A stretch of 64,000 nucleotides of DNA from Voacanga thouarsii (GCA_026120185.1 JANUWF010000008.1:868001-932000), one strand, 5' to 3'; positions 1-13,011 are shown, counted from the first letter of the stretch. Translations and numbers: made by a program. The notes: generated by a model from the letters alone, not told the origin.

Positions 1-283
1 TATTTATTCTACAAAGAGAATTGAAGTAATATTATGTTATTTATTGGAAAAAAATGAATGAATTCTATGTTTGTACAAGCTGCCGATTTTGTTTTAGCTT
101 GATTGTGAAAATACAGCTTTGATCATGACTAGAAATTGTGTGAATGAATGGTGTTTATGAGAGAAAATGAATGAATTAAGTGAAGATTATATGCTTTAGA
201 GAAGAAAGAACAAAGATAAATCATGTTTTGTTGGAAAATGGATTTATTAAAAAACAATTATGGGCTGTTTCATGTCCAGTAAA
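1..283 (+). repeat. Gypsy B 5' LTR, fragment 1
   Basis: Non-coding AT-rich sequence that is broken by the Gypsy A solo LTR at 284 and continues at 6122. The five bases GTAAA at 279-283 recur at 6122-6126, so 1-283 and 6122 onward were once contiguous. No ORF, tRNA or regulatory motif is convincing. Assignment to an LTR rests on continuity with 6122-11634, which ends in a gypsy LTR terminus followed by a PBS. Confidence 0.5.
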
Positions 284-536
284 TGTGAAACCCCACCTAA
301 AGCCAACCCTAGAGTAAGGGGGGTCGGGATGAATATCATATTATTTTGCATGAATATATATATTTTTGATTGATTTTATGTGATTTAAGAATTGTGGTTT
401 ATAGGTTAAAAGGCTTAGTTATGCTTACTGGGTAAGAAGGGTAAAATGGTAATTTTGCCTGAGGTCAAAATAGGAAGATAGCTTGAGGATTACATAAGAA
501 GAATATGTTGGTAAGAAAAAATAAGAACAAGAGTTG

Positions 537-600
537 TTGTGGTTACTTAGGTTAGAGCTTTGGAATTAATCTCTAAGGTCATGAGTTCAAATCCCATCAT
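537..600 (+). other. tRNA-like (Pol III box) sequence within the Gypsy A LTR, degenerate copy
   Basis: Corresponds to the clearer copy at 59273-59338. A B-box-like AGTTCAAATCCC is at 584-595, preceded by a GGTTAGAGC D-arm-like stretch. The A box carries a small insertion (TTACTTAGG against TTTAGTGG in the other LTR). It is probably a tRNA-derived insertion fixed in this LTR family before its members spread. A full cloverleaf is not evident and it is not a functional tRNA gene. Confidence 0.45.
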
Positions 601-3600
601 TTAAGTTTTTATCATGATTATCTTATTTAAGTTTGAATTTTTGTTTTCTTGCATTCCATAAAAATAGGAATGTTGTCTTAGGGGAGACATGAAGAGAATG
701 TCCTAATCTTATCATTGTGTCCTAAAAAGAATTCTAGAGGAATTCTTGTCCTATTATTACCTTTAACTTGTTCTAACCTTTTCATCAATTAAACTTGTTC
801 AAATTTTATCAAAATTCATAGTTTTAATTCCAGAAAATTTCAACAGGGATTCTTGGTCTTTGAATTTCGAAAATGAATCTTGGAGGTTGGGGTTTTGACT
901 GAAAATAGGAGAGGAGTTAGGGAAGGTTCCCAAGAGAAATTAATCACCATTGATGAACCTTCAAACTCCACTCTATTGTGTTCATAATCTTCATGAAAGA
1001 AATCTGGAAATTTTTCAGATTCTTGGCAGCCTAACCTTCGAAAATCTCAGCCATCTTTCTTACTCAATTGCTGCTGGAAAATGGCCAATTTATTCAGCTT
1101 GAGGAACTGAAAATTCTGTGCAATTCGGACTGCACAAAAAACTGCACAAACCAGAAAAAAATTCTGGGCAGTTCGCAACTTTCAAACCAGAAAATGAAGT
1201 TGTTTTATTCCACCTTCAAGCCAGAAAAACTTCTCTGTTTTTCCTCATAAAGAAGGCTGGAAAATCAGCCTTAAAGGACCCTTGAACACCTCTCAAAACC
1301 TCTGCAAAATGGGCTGAAGAAGTGCAGGAATTCTGCACAGAAAAATGCTGCAACCGTTCGCAGCTTTGAACACCATAGAACCAGAATTTTTCCAGCTTTG
1401 TTCTCTTCAAGCCCTGGCAAAAAACCACCATTCAACCTCTGTAAATTAACCCTTGTTCAGCCATGAACTGAAAACCATTACCCTCTCTACTTACCTTTTA
1501 CAATTGGACTCCATAATCACACCTCAAATCTCTCCTACAATCACTCCATTCAAACTTCCATTTGAATTTCAAAATTTCCAGAATTTTCTCTCCATGAAAA
1601 CACCCTTGTATTAAGCTATACAACCAGAATTTCTCTGCCATTAAACTCTGATTTTCGGCCAGCCTTAAAGCCTTATCAGACTTCAATCATTTCAGCAAAA
1701 CAAACCAAACCAGCCGATACCATTGTAGGTCCAAGAAAACCTCCATCAATCAAACACCATTAACATATCCTATACCTCAAACCACCCCTCAAATCACTCC
1801 ATTTGAATTTCAAATGATCAGATTTTTCTCTCCCTCTCTAAGCTAAATCGAAACCCCTGAATTTCCTAAACTATTCAGTCAACACTCTCCCGAAATTCGT
1901 CCAGCAATCTCCCTCAAATTCTCTCCATTTTCACCAAGAACACACACTACTCTTCTTCAAGCCAAAACCCACTCTAAACACCTCTAATCCCTCTCCAAAA
2001 CTCCAGAATACTCCTACATACTCTCTAGAGTTCATTTCTGGAATTTATAACATCAAATCTCAAAAACAAAAATTGGCATTCGGATCAAAACTGATTTTTC
2101 TCCTTGAAGTCTCAAGAACATCATCAAGACTCTCAATCGCGTGGACCTTCTTAAATCTTCATCGAAGTGATCATCAATCAAGTATTCCTCCTTAAACCTT
2201 CTTTTTAATTCAGCATTCACGTCTCTTAAATATTGATAGGAATAATAAAATATGAATGGGGGATTGAATATATGCATGTGAATGAAGGGGTTGGGATTAG
2301 GACATGAGAATGATTGATCATGTTTAAGCTATATGGATTTCCTTGAGAATCGATGCATGCCCATCATGTCCTAAGAGAATTATGAATGTTTAAGCATGCT
2401 AGATGTTATGTCCCCGTTGGTGAATAGGATTTTTATGTTCTTATCTCCATTGAAGCCATGATCATGATTGTTTGGCCATGTGATAGCAAGTGTTGATTTA
2501 AGCATATGTTCATGAGTGGATTAGTTTGTTGTTTGATGTTGAAGAAAATGTTCATGATTCTTGTTAGCAATAGGAAATCATGATTATGTTCTTGTTGATC
2601 CTAGGCTATTTTAATTAGTAAATTTTATTACCTTAATTAAAATTATTACTATATTTTCCTCTAAGGATTTCGAAATTGCTAGGAAGTTTTGGAAATGGGA
2701 TGTTACATGAAATATTGATATTTTACTAGTCAAATAAATGATATTTTTCCTTAAAAATAATATATGCATAGGTATAATATTAAATAAGATCTTTTATATA
2801 AATAATAATAATGACCTGGTAGACCATAGTTCAAATTTTGCCTATATTCATAAATATTATATATATTAAAATTCGTTTGTTATTTATTAAACAAAAAATT
2901 TAATATAATTCATTTATTATTAATTTTATTTATTACTAATTATTTATTATCTATTAAAAATTAATTAAAAATTATTTGTAATTTATTATTTATTTATAAT
3001 AAAGCTATTTTTAAATTACCATTTATTAATATTATTTAGGGCTTGGTATTATTCAATATTCAAACCTTAGTTTATTTATTAATAATAACACTCAAGAATT
3101 ATTATTTGAGTCTATAATTTATTAGCAATTATTTTAGAACCCCTAGTCATTTTAACTTACCAAACTAGACTTGTTTTATAAAATTCTTTATCAGCTAGCC
3201 TTAAAGCTTAGGACATTAGGGTCGTGATTGTAATAAGTTGAACTAGGATTATTTGTGTAAGTGAATTTAGCTTGAGTGTGACCTTATATTTTCTGTTTAC
3301 CCCAGGCGGGGTTAGGTCAGCCTTGGAAGACTTTTGAATTTGAGCAAGCAAAGAATCAGGTAAGCTCCTACATGGAATTTTGTGAAGACAAAAAATTACT
3401 ATGGCAAGCTAAATGCGATGTGTGCGGAAATTCATGTTGTAAAGGCAATTAAGGACTATTTTTCCTATTTATTTCAGTCAAGCAAATCATTTGAAACTAA
3501 ACAAGTAGTTTTACACAAAATGCTAAACTTTTTCTAAAACCCAACTTTGACAAGAATTTTAGAACCCTTAATTGCTATTTTCAAATAAAGCAATGTATGA

Positions 3601-3702
3601 TCCATTTTCTCCTAAGTGGGACAATCAACGTTGAGTACTCAATAAGGGTAGACTACCAGGACTAGTCTTTGAAGGGTTAGGGTAAGTCTCTCAGTAGGTG
3701 GC

Positions 3703-5396
3703 TGTAGGATTTCTAAATTAATTAAACAGATTAAACGCAACGGAAAATAGCAAGAAATCCAAGCCATGGATCACGGGTTTGCAGTAGAAACGGGAAAAAG
3801 AGAAGATCACGCTTATTACCTCTTGAAGCCGGAATTTAAATTTTTCTTGTTCCAAGAACACAGGCGCGATCTAGATCACAAAACCGGTTCACAGCAGCTC
3901 AACTGAAGTCCAAGAAAGAACTCCCTCTAATGATAATCCACACAAGGTCGAATGCTCACAATCTCACAATTTTATGCTAGTAGAATTTAGGAGGCTAAGG
4001 TTTGATTAATAAGAGAGAGACGGCTAGGGTTTGATCAAGAGAGAGGCAGAGAAACGGTTTCTCTGTTATTGCGTGAATAGTCTGTGTCTCTTACCCTAAG
4101 GAAACCGTTTCCTTATATTTATAGATTTATAATTACCGTAAATTGTAACTTAGTCCTTCAACGTCCAATTGTCAACAAATTGGTCCTTGAAGTTTACTTA
4201 ATTAGAATTAGGTCCCATGAATTATAACAAACTTATAATTCACCTATAAATATATTCACTTCTCTTAATTAACCCCACAATATTCTCAAATAATATATTT
4301 GAGCATTCAAACCTTTATTGTTTGTGACCCATTAGGTTTCCTGGTCTTATTAATAGAATAATATGAATTAATTCTAAGAATATTATAATTAATAATCCTT
4401 AATAAAATAAAGGATTAAATTTATTAATTCTCTAATTAATAAATCCATATTTAGCATATCAAGAGCGACATCTAGCAATGACTCTTGACCACCCAAAAGT
4501 CCAGAAAGTCAAGTGGCTTGACATGAACCTTTCAATAGCAAATTATCAGTGCAATAAACTCCTTTCACCATACAATATCTCATTTGGTCTAGAGCATAGA
4601 ATTAGTGCCAACTCCCTCCAGAATATTATTAATTCTGGCCCGAATATTTTAGTACTTATTCAAGAAATCCATTACTCAATATGTGTATAAATTGGAACAA
4701 TTTCCATCACATAGTTGCCTTGGCTAAGGACTTCATGAGTAATGATTTCTACAAGTGGCCTTGAGATATACTCTCCTACTATTAGAAGTGGTGAATCCTT
4801 TATTGACTTTCTCAACTACTTTCGTTTACTTTACGTTGTACTCAATATCCATCCCTTAGGCAGTCCTAGATAAGACTCCAAAGATTAGAATCAAAGTACA
4901 ACGCTCGTTAAACAAAGTACCTTGGAGATCTCAAGTCTAAGGATACTTGCACACTTGCTATAATGAGATTCTATCACTGGCACTAAATATTTATCCAAGT
5001 GATTATCTCGTAGCTAGGTCATCCAATGAACTTGTTCCAAAATAAGCATCCACACGTTAATCCTGAGTATCCCAATACTCACGGATATGAGAACCACCAC
5101 TTGATCCAATCTAGAGATATAACATGTGCCAGTCTTGGCGTATTAAAAATGTCTCATCTTATTAATCCTATGACTGGGGATTATTTAAGTACAAATACTG
5201 CATAGTGTAGTAGGAATCTCACATTATGATCTCTATCATGATTTCCTTAACACTGTGTTGTACTAGGGACTTTATCTAACTGTTTGTATACATATTTAGA
5301 TATAACAATCAAACTGAAAGATAAAGAATGCCTCTTATTAATTTAATATGCAATATACATGGTACACGTGATTACCTCTAGAGCACAACACTAACA
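3703..5396 (-). mobile_element. Copia A family solo LTR, nested in the Gypsy A solo LTR
   Basis: The reverse complement starts TGTTAGTGTTGTGC and ends AATCCTACA and matches the Copia A 5' LTR at 46018-47745 over its length (TGTTAGTGTTGTGCCCTAGA at that start). It is flanked by GTGGC at 3698-3702 and 5397-5401, a perfect five-base TSD. Its length of 1694 bp compares with 1728 bp for the 46018 copy. No internal region remains. A TATA-like stretch (reverse complement CTATAAATATAAGG, about 4109-4122) lies where an LTR promoter is expected. It holds no gene. Confidence 0.92.
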
Positions 5397-6121
5397 GTGG
5401 CCACCTCTGAGGGGTGAGTCCTTCCTGGATAGGATGCCAGTCCAGTAGGTCATGCCGGTCCGAGCTAGCAAGTTTCAGTCATGTGGACTGTGTGTTTTCA
5501 GAGTGGACAACCGGTAAGTTTGGGTGTAGAGATGGAGGAGTATCTCACCCGGTAGGCCGTACACCTACCTTTTGTCAGCTTGCACAAAGTGTGGCATTCT
5601 GACCATTGCTTAGTCATGGGGCCCAACGTGTGGTAACCCATGGCTACCCATTTGAGTAGTTGTATTTATTGTGCACATGTGTGCATTAAAAAGCAAAACA
5701 CCACTCTTTATTTTCAATACTTATTTAATGCTTGCCAACACTTTCTCTTATGAAACTGTTACAACTTGCATACATGAATTATTTTATCTGAAACACTCAA
5801 AACACGCACGGGCTTACTGAGATTTTTATCTCATCACCTTTTATACCATGTTTTCAGGTTGATCTGGCTGTGGAGGTCAATAGCTAGACTTGTTGCCTAT
5901 GTTTTGAAGACTTTATTTTATTTTCTTTATGGATGTTTTGAGAGATTGTAACAAACAATTTATTTTGGATTTGTTCATGTATTTATCTTTTGGGTTGTAA
6001 TAAGTTTAATTTTAAAGTATTTATTTTATTTTATTATATGTAACCTAATTATAAAGACCCCTTGTCCATTGGATGGGGCGACATTCCCGGTCCTGTTGGG
6101 CCTAGGTAGTGGGGTGTTACA

Positions 6122-7855
6122 GTAAATATGTCTTGTTTTTGGATTTGAGCAAAGCAAGATTATGAGATAAAATTTAAGGATTCTAGGAAAATTTTGGCAC
6201 CAGTTAGAAGTCATTTGGACTTGTGGACAGAAAGTTATAATAAAAATACCAAAGAATGCCAAAACTGTGATGAGATTTAAAGTGCTGAGACTTTGTCTTG
6301 AAAACTAAACGAAATGGAGAAAGGAAAAGGTATTCCATGAACTGGAAATTATTAAGGAATGTCCTAGAGAGATTTTGGAAGTGTTTTAACACCATTTGGA
6401 TACGTGGATTGAAAGTTATGGTAAAAATATGAAGACATGCCATACAAGATAAAATACAGAAATTGTTGAGCCAATGTATTATGTTTGTTCTATTGAGTTC
6501 AATATAGTAAATGAGGCCATAAAGCTAAGTGAATGTCTTATGATTACATGGAATGCAAGAATGGAGAAGAGTTATGTAAAGGAAATATTATTCGTTCAAT
6601 TACATTAAGTAATTATGGGCTTTTGTGAGGATGCGAATATCAGAAACAGATGATACCTTCGTTAACGCATTTATTTGAAAGATTAAAATACTAAGAAAGA
6701 GTGAATCACTCTTATGATGTAGAGGCAAATACTACGAGGATTCTGTGAAGTCTCAAGAATGACAAATTGCGAAGTAGTTACATTAGTCACGGAGAGTCTC
6801 AATTGTTTTACAAACCATGTCTTATGCTAGTGAAATTATGTTTTATTGAAAAATGTTCTATGAATCTTTTTGGTTTCTCTAAACAAGAATACGATTTTTC
6901 TGAGAAAGAAATTACATCATGATATGTTAGATTTGAATGAAAACATGGATTTTCTTTTTTGGAATTATTTATAGTAAGTGACAATTTCCTAAAGTATAAT
7001 AATGAGATTGAGGAACCTTTGTATTTTCCTGAACAAGATACGGTTTTCCTAAATGAGAAATGGTTTCTCTGAATGGGAAATTATTGGAGACATTAGAAAC
7101 TTTATAGAAAGGATTTTTGGGAAAATGTGAATTATGAATATGATGAAAATATAGTTGGGATTTCTTGAATTAAATTCTTCTTTTTAGATCAGAATTCAGG
7201 AATTCCTAAATGATACTCTTTTTGTAATCGGGTATTCTTCAAATGATGAAAATACTCTTGGAAACTTACAAAAAAAGGACTTTTTATCATTTTTCGCTAT
7301 GGTTTTGGAGAACAACCCCGCAATATGAGATTAACTTTTGGAAAATGGCATTTTACCCCCAAAAATTATTTTGTTGGTATTCCTTTGGTAATAAGATTAT
7401 TAGTTGGCCTTGACAGCCAAATGGATTAATTAACTGGTTTTGTGAACCAGTATGTTCAACTTCTGGAAAATGATCTTTTGGCCTCAAAAAATATTTTATT
7501 TGGAATTCCCTTGGGAATATGGTGTTGGTACTAGTCTTGTGAACCAGTGAAGACTTTGAGTGCTCAGTAAGTGCTTTGATCTATATACTTGCTCTCATTT
7601 GAGGTAGACGACCCCAAATAACCTAGCTAGTTCCAGAGATTGTCTTAATTCAAACGGGGCGATGGGACATTAACATTAGCTGTCCTAGCTTGCTGTTTAG
7701 CGCCTGGCAATTGCTTATGCTTTTTTGTGCATATTATTCCGGGTTGTTCACGAAGTTAGGTGGGGACACTTGGCATGTTTAACCCTTGCCGCCTCGATGG
7801 TGATTGATGTCAGGATTGGGACTCCTGGGGTTAAAGTGGCAAGTAGAATATTCTA
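6122..7855 (+). repeat. Gypsy B 5' LTR, fragment 2
   Basis: AT-rich, gene-free sequence that resumes after the Gypsy A solo LTR and is then cut by the LINE at 7856. The TGAGTGCTCAGTAAG stretch near 7558 resembles TGAGTACTCAATAAG in the Gypsy A LTR, and the downstream terminus resembles the Gypsy A terminus, so a distantly related gypsy LTR is the best reading. The last 18 bases (7838-7855) are one copy of the LINE target duplication. I see no coding frame. Confidence 0.5.
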
Positions 7856-7889
7856 CAACAACAACAACAACAAACTAAGCCTTAATCCC

Positions 7890-9571
7890 AAGTAACTTGG
7901 GGTCAGCTACATGAACCAACGTCAGGCAACGTGTGGTCATCCACATGAATCCTCTCTCGCCACTTTCTTCTATCCAACGTCATATTTTCATCCAAATCTA
8001 ACAAAAACATATCTCTCTTAATTACCTCTATCCATGTCGTTTTAGGCCTACCTCTACCTTTCCCTCTGTCTAACCTATCCTACCTCACTCTCTCCATCGC
8101 CCTAACAGGAGCATCCCTCGGTCTTCTCTAAACGTGTCCAAACCAATGTAGACGACTTTCTCTCATCTGTTCATCAATAGATGCCACACCCACCTTTTCC
8201 CTAATGATCTCATTTCTAACTCTATCCTTTCTAGTATATCCACATATCTACCGTAACATACGCATCTCTGCTACTTTTATTTTTTGAATATGACACCTTT
8301 TAGCTGCCCAACATTCCGTACCATATAACAAAGAAGGTCATACGACTGCCTTGTAAAACGTTCCCTTTAAATTCAACGATGCATTACGATCACAAAAAAT
8401 ACCAATCGCACTCCTCCATTTCAACCAACCCGCCTTAACTCGATGTGCAACGTCGCTATCAAACTCTCCGTCTTTCTGAATAATAGATCCTAGATAGCGA
8501 AAATAATCAGCTAACGGTATATCTCTACCTTCCAAAATTACACTCTGGGCTATGTTTCTGCTACCACTAAACTTGCATCTCATATACTCTGTTTTACTCC
8601 TACTAATTCTGAAACCCTTCGATTCCAATGTCTGCCGCCATAACTCCAATTTAGCATTTACACCGGCTCTAGTCTCATCAATTAATATAATATCATCTGC
8701 AAATAACATACACCATGGCACAACCTCCTGTATAGTGCAGGTCAACTCATCCATAACGGTTGCAAAAAGGAAAGGGTTAAGCGCTGATCCTTGATGCACC
8801 CCGATATTAATAGGGAATTCTGCAGTCACTTTGGTGCCAATCCTTACACTTGTCATGCTCCCTCATACATATCTTTAATGAGAGTAATATACTTTATTGA
8901 TACACCTTTCTTGGCCAGCACCCACCAAACTACTTCTCTAGGAACCCTGTCATAGGCTTTTTCCAGGTCAATAAATACCATATGTAAATCTTTCTTTCTT
9001 TCCCTATGATATTCAATCATCTGCCGTAATAAATGAATTGCCTCCGTAGTGGAACTCCCTAGCATAAAACCAAACTGATTATCTGAAATTTGTATAATGT
9101 CCCGTAACCTCTGTTCAATCACTCTCTCCCAAAGCTTCATAGTATGACTCATGAGTTTAATCCCACGGTAATTGGCACAATCCTGGACATCTCCTTTATT
9201 CTTGTACAGAGGAATCAGAGTACTCTTCCTCTACTCTATAGGCATTCTATTAACTTTATATATCTTGTTGAACAGACTTGTCAGCCACGTAATACCTATA
9301 TCTCCTAAACACTTCCAAACCTCGATCGGTATACCATCCGGTCCTATAGCTTTTTTGGACTCATCCTTTTAAGGGCATCACGGATTTCATGCTTCTGAAT
9401 ACGATGAATCCATGCACGGTTAACCTCTTCGTTCGAAAGCGCCGGGCTACTTACACTCGGAACTTGGACTTGACTCACGTTGAATAACTTATCAAAATAT
9501 GATCTGCATCTCTCTTTTATTTCTTCATCCTTAACTAAAACATTGTGGTTTTCGTCCTTTACACATTTCAC
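7890..9571 (-). pseudogene. RTE LINE reverse transcriptase and C-terminal region
   Basis: Minus-strand fragments read as a [21 protein letters not shown] (near 8960) is the palm motif with the first catalytic aspartate shifted to the LEKAYD form. GVHQGSALNPFLFATVMDEL (near 8795) is the QGxxLSP block, and FADDIIL (near 8700) is the catalytic FADD. Further on come [25 protein letters not shown] and the LHWFGHV stretch, the conserved RTE C-terminal region. Frame changes near 8853 and 9160-9340 and stops such as the one in LHWFGHV*RRP break it. Normally this domain makes cDNA by target-primed reverse transcription; this copy cannot. Confidence 0.88.
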
Positions 9572-9649
9572 TACACCTATATCCCTCGTCTTCTTCTCCT
9601 TGTAACGCGCCAGTCTATATATATTCTTCTCTCCATCTTTGGTATCTAA

Positions 9650-10893
9650 CTTTTCATATTAATCCTTGTAAACTATGGCTCTTGCGTTTCTGAAAGCTTC
9701 TTTAGCTTTTCTTCTCGCGACCTTGTATTTCTCAAAATTTTCATCACTCCTACACCTTCCTAAGTTTCTATAGCACTCTCTTTTATTCCTTACGGCTTCT
9801 TTCACTTTGTTGTTCCACCACGACACATCCTTGTTAAGAGGTATTTTTCCTTTAGATTCCCCAAGCACTTCCTTAGCTACTGTCCTAATACATTGAGCCA
9901 TCTTTCTCCACATAGTATCTGGATCCGAATCCATATCAGAAGACCAATTATCCGCCTCATCTACCTTATTGACAAAGGTTATTCTTTCATCCCCCTGAAG
10001 CCTCCACCACCTAATCCTAGGGTCAACTCGAAAATTCTGCTGCTTACTCTTTTTCCTAAAATTAAAATCGAGAACCAACAGCCTGTGTTGCGTAACTACA
10101 CTCTCACTTGGAATAACTTTACAATCCGTACACCCACTATGAAACCTACGCCTCATAATAAAGAAGTCTATCTGACTGGCATTTAACCCGCTTCTAAAGG
10201 TCACTAAGTGAGAATCTTTCTTCTTAAACTAATTATTTGCAATGGTCAAATCATAGGCCAAGGTAAAATCAAGAATAGTAGTTCCTGCTTCGTTTTTAGC
10301 TCCGAAACCCTAACCTCCATGAACACTCTCAAACCCGCTCTTATCAGTACCTACATGTCCGTTTAGATCACCACCAATGAAAAGCCTTTCTACACACGGT
10401 ACACTCTGGACAATCTCATCTAAATCATCCCAGAACTGTGGCCTAACTGAATCATCGAGTCCTACTTGCGGCGCATACGCACTAATAACAGTAGTAATCT
10501 CGCCGCCAATCATGATCTTGATGCTCAAAATCCTATCACTCTTCCTCTGTACTTCAACCACATCATCAATAAACTTCGATCAATAATAATCCCGACTCCA
10601 TTTCTATTTCTAACTCTACCTGAATACCAAAGCTTATAACCCCATTGAGCGACTACTCTCGCCTTCTCACCTACCCACTTGGTTTCCTGAAGACACAAAA
10701 TGCTAATCTTTCTCCTCCGCATTACCTCAACTAGCTCTGTCAATCTACCGGTCAAAGATCCTATATTCCATGTAGCTAGACGAATCCTATCCCTGTAGAC
10801 TGTCTTTTTTACCCTACACCCTTGCATATTTGACATCGCATCCGGGGACCGACACGGCGCATTGCTTTCGGGCAACGACCTAGCAACCCTCAC
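9650..10893 (-). pseudogene. RTE LINE apurinic/apyrimidinic-type endonuclease and connector
   Basis: The frame from 10893 reads IRLATWNIGSLTGR, then ILCLQETKWVGEKA with the QET catalytic glutamate, then VISAYAPQ, IGGDLNGHVG (the GDxN block) and SQIDFFI, in the order of an exonuclease-endonuclease-phosphatase fold. The reading frame shifts near 10550 and has stops near 10300 and 10230. The stretch 10204-9659 is open and continues into the basic connector (WWNNKVKEAVRNKRECYR). The enzyme would nick target DNA. Upstream of 10893 the 5' leader (to 10942) is short. Confidence 0.87.
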
Positions 10894-10942
10894 ATATTTA
10901 TCACTACACCCGGGTTTAGGAAGTGCAGCGCGTCACTGAGTA

Positions 10943-11634
10943 GGCAAGTAGAATATTCTAAATCTCAAATAATGCATAGTTGACTATTATAAGCTTGTGA
11001 CCTAGTACAATAAGACTATGATGTCGCTCCGACAATGCACGGTTGAATGCTGTAAGGCATAGTCCCTGGCACACTAAGATCGTGATACCGAAGGCAAAGC
11101 CTTGTGAACTTTACACGTAGGCCGACCTTCTAGTGAGAGAAGTGCCTATATCTCTAAAATTGGGGCAATGATACTGGATAAAATTCAGCTTTCTTAAAAT
11201 GATTGAATTTTAAATGAACTACCTCCTAGTGAGTTGTAAAACTATTTTTAGTGAAAAATACAATGCTTTCCTACACTGGTTTTATAAACCACAAATTGAT
11301 AATACATTTGTCTCCTTAATACACACGGGACCTACTGAGTAATTTCCACTCACATGTGTATTATTTTACTTTCAAAATTTTAGGGATTAGAGGTGCAGTG
11401 AAAGCACGGTGGACTCCCAATTGCTCATGCTATATCTTAGATCTATTGTGCTTTGAATATTGTATCAGAAGATTGACTCCATGTATCTTCTTATATTTAG
11501 TAAAGTATTTTGAGAAAATTTCTGTTGTTTATTGAGTTAAAATTCATTATAAAGACCTCTTGTCTAGGCAACTGGATAGGGCAATATCCCACTAAAGTGA
11601 AGCTTGCTATGTTTAGGAAAGGTGGGGTGTTACA
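10943..11634 (+). repeat. Gypsy B 5' LTR, fragment 3 (LTR 3' end)
   Basis: Resumes after the LINE with the second TSD copy (10943-10960) and ends GGTGGGGTGTTACA, the same type of terminus as Gypsy A. The AAGACCTCTTGTC and GGGCAATATCCC stretches correspond to AAGACCCCTTGTC and GGGCGACATCCCC in Gypsy A, so this is the LTR 3' end of a related family. It has no ORF of note. Confidence 0.7.
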
Positions 11635-11636
11635 AA

Positions 11637-11648
11637 TGGTAACAGAGC
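11637..11648 (+). other. Primer-binding site of Gypsy B
   Basis: TGGTAACAGAGC lies two bases after the LTR end and differs by one base from the initiator-tRNA-Met complement TGGTATCAGAGC seen at 55729 and, in part, at 13014. It marks the start of the internal region. The 94 bases that follow, to the SIRE insertion, show no coding signal. Confidence 0.7.
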
Positions 11649-11742
11649 ACAGCGGACCCTGTAATACAGCTTCTGATGGAGTATAATTGAGCCTCTAATG
11701 GGACATAATGGAGTCCATCATCATTTGTAGATTTACAGAGAT

Positions 11743-13011
11743 TGTTAGCCCTAATGGCATTTTCCTGTGTTTTGATTTATGACAAACATTGATGAGGACT
11801 AACTTGTGTGATCTATACGTAATAGGACATGTTTAACCTCAGTTCTTTCAAGGTGCAAATAAGATTACTAAGCAACTCTTGAGTAATAGAATCCAAGAAT
11901 GAGTGATCAAGAAGAAGATAAGCTTAAGAGATTGCATACTAAGAAGTCTTTGTGGATGAATTTTAGACTAGGAATGGTTGTTAAGGTATTACTTGTAGAA
12001 TTCTTATCTATTTACCTTATGATTCAATTTATTTCTACCTTAAAGCACACAAACAAAAAGATTTCAATGTTTAAGTCTTCAGAATTTTGGATTGAATAGC
12101 TTGGATGGTTCTGCACCCAAAAGCTTCATCCAAAACTTTGTGAACCCTATCAAAATGTTTCTTACTAGAAAAGTGTCATTTTGGACTCACCTTTTGAATG
12201 CACCCTCGTCCGATCCTTGAGTCCAAAACTCTGAAAAATCTAACAGTAAAAAACTAGCCGTTGGAGTTTTACTTTTTGCTTCAATAAAAGCCATTTAAAC
12301 ATGATTTTCTGTAAGATTTTTGTGCTATCTTTCTCAGAAACATCCTTACATTTTAGAATACAAAAATCTTCCTTTTCATTGTGCTTCAAAATGAAATTAA
12401 ATTGTTTTAAAAGGTAAAAAGTTGTTGGTGCTCATTTTTTTTCCACATTTGCTTAAAAGTGTGAGCTATCTCTGTTTCATTATTACAATCATTTTTCTAT
12501 ATTAAGGTTATGGTGTAAAACCCATTTGGGGACGAGCCTTGATTTGTAGAGGTTTGGTTAAAATCGAGTGTGGTGATCCTCTCTTGTAATTGGTGTAGAA
12601 AAACACTATTGTGGTGGCTTGAGCTTAAAGAAATTTGGTTTAAAATCCTTAACTGTGAGTTTAAGGTAGTGAATGTAGACCTTGGTAGATCAAACCACTA
12701 TAAATCTCATGTTCATTCTCTTTGCATTTTATTTTGTCAGGTTGCGAACTTCCATGCTCAAATGTTTTCAATTATTCAAAACAAATATTTATGATTCTCA
12801 CCAACCCATCTTCATTCTTGTATTAATTGCACATCTCTTATCTCATCTCATTCAGATCATAGTTGGTTCTTTAAGACGGCTCAAAAGCTCTTCTTTGCAT
12901 CTCTAGCAAACACCTCAATTTGAAATATAAAAGGAGGATTTCAAAAACAGATTTTTAAAGAGGGTTTTAAATTTGCCAAAAATTTTATTCACCCCCCTCT
13001 AAGGTTTTTCA
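11743..13011 (+). repeat. SIRE-like 5' LTR and PBS
   Basis: Starts TGTTAGCCCTAATGGC and ends AAGGTTTTTCA, followed by the PBS TGGTATCAGAG at 13014-13024. The TAGCCGTTGGAG stretch near 12255, the TATA box TATAAAAG at 12926-12933, and the pyrimidine run CACCCCCCTCT just before the terminus are typical of SIRE LTRs. The LTR is therefore 1269 bp with a promoter about 85 bp from its end. The start is inferred from the TG and the leader context because no second LTR is present to compare. Confidence 0.8.

Larger units (their letters stand above)
284..6121 (+). mobile_element. Gypsy A solo LTR (with a nested copia solo LTR)
   Basis: Starts TGTGAAACCCC and ends GGGGTGTTACA, the same termini as the Gypsy A 3' LTR at 59025-63505, and the body matches that LTR along its length. 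It is flanked by GTAAA at 279-283 and 6122-6126, a five-base target duplication, and no gag, pol, PBS or PPT adjoins it. It is therefore a solo LTR left by recombination between two LTRs. Without the nested insertion it is about 4.1 kb against about 4.5 kb for the intact LTR. Part of the difference is that it has one copy, not two, of the roughly 170-180-bp unit present near the 3' end of the Gypsy A LTR. It contains no gene; short open frames in it are not conserved with the other copies. Confidence 0.9.
7856..10942 (-). mobile_element. RTE-type LINE (non-LTR retrotransposon), near full length
   Basis: A minus-strand element with its 3' end at 7856 and 5' end at 10942. It is bounded by the identical 18-bp TSD GGCAAGTAGAATATTCTA at 7838-7855 and 10943-10960. 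The 3' tail is a (TTG)n run preceded by the GACCCCAAGTTACTTGGG stretch typical of plant RTE 3' ends. It encodes an APE-type endonuclease followed by a reverse transcriptase, both broken. About 3.1 kb long, it is close to the size of a complete plant RTE. An identical TSD with a decayed ORF suggests the element was already mutated, or has drifted, while the TSD happened to survive. Confidence 0.93.

Noticed and set aside
9893..10186. 97-residue plus-strand open frame
   Set aside because: Antisense shadow of the LINE endonuclease and connector.
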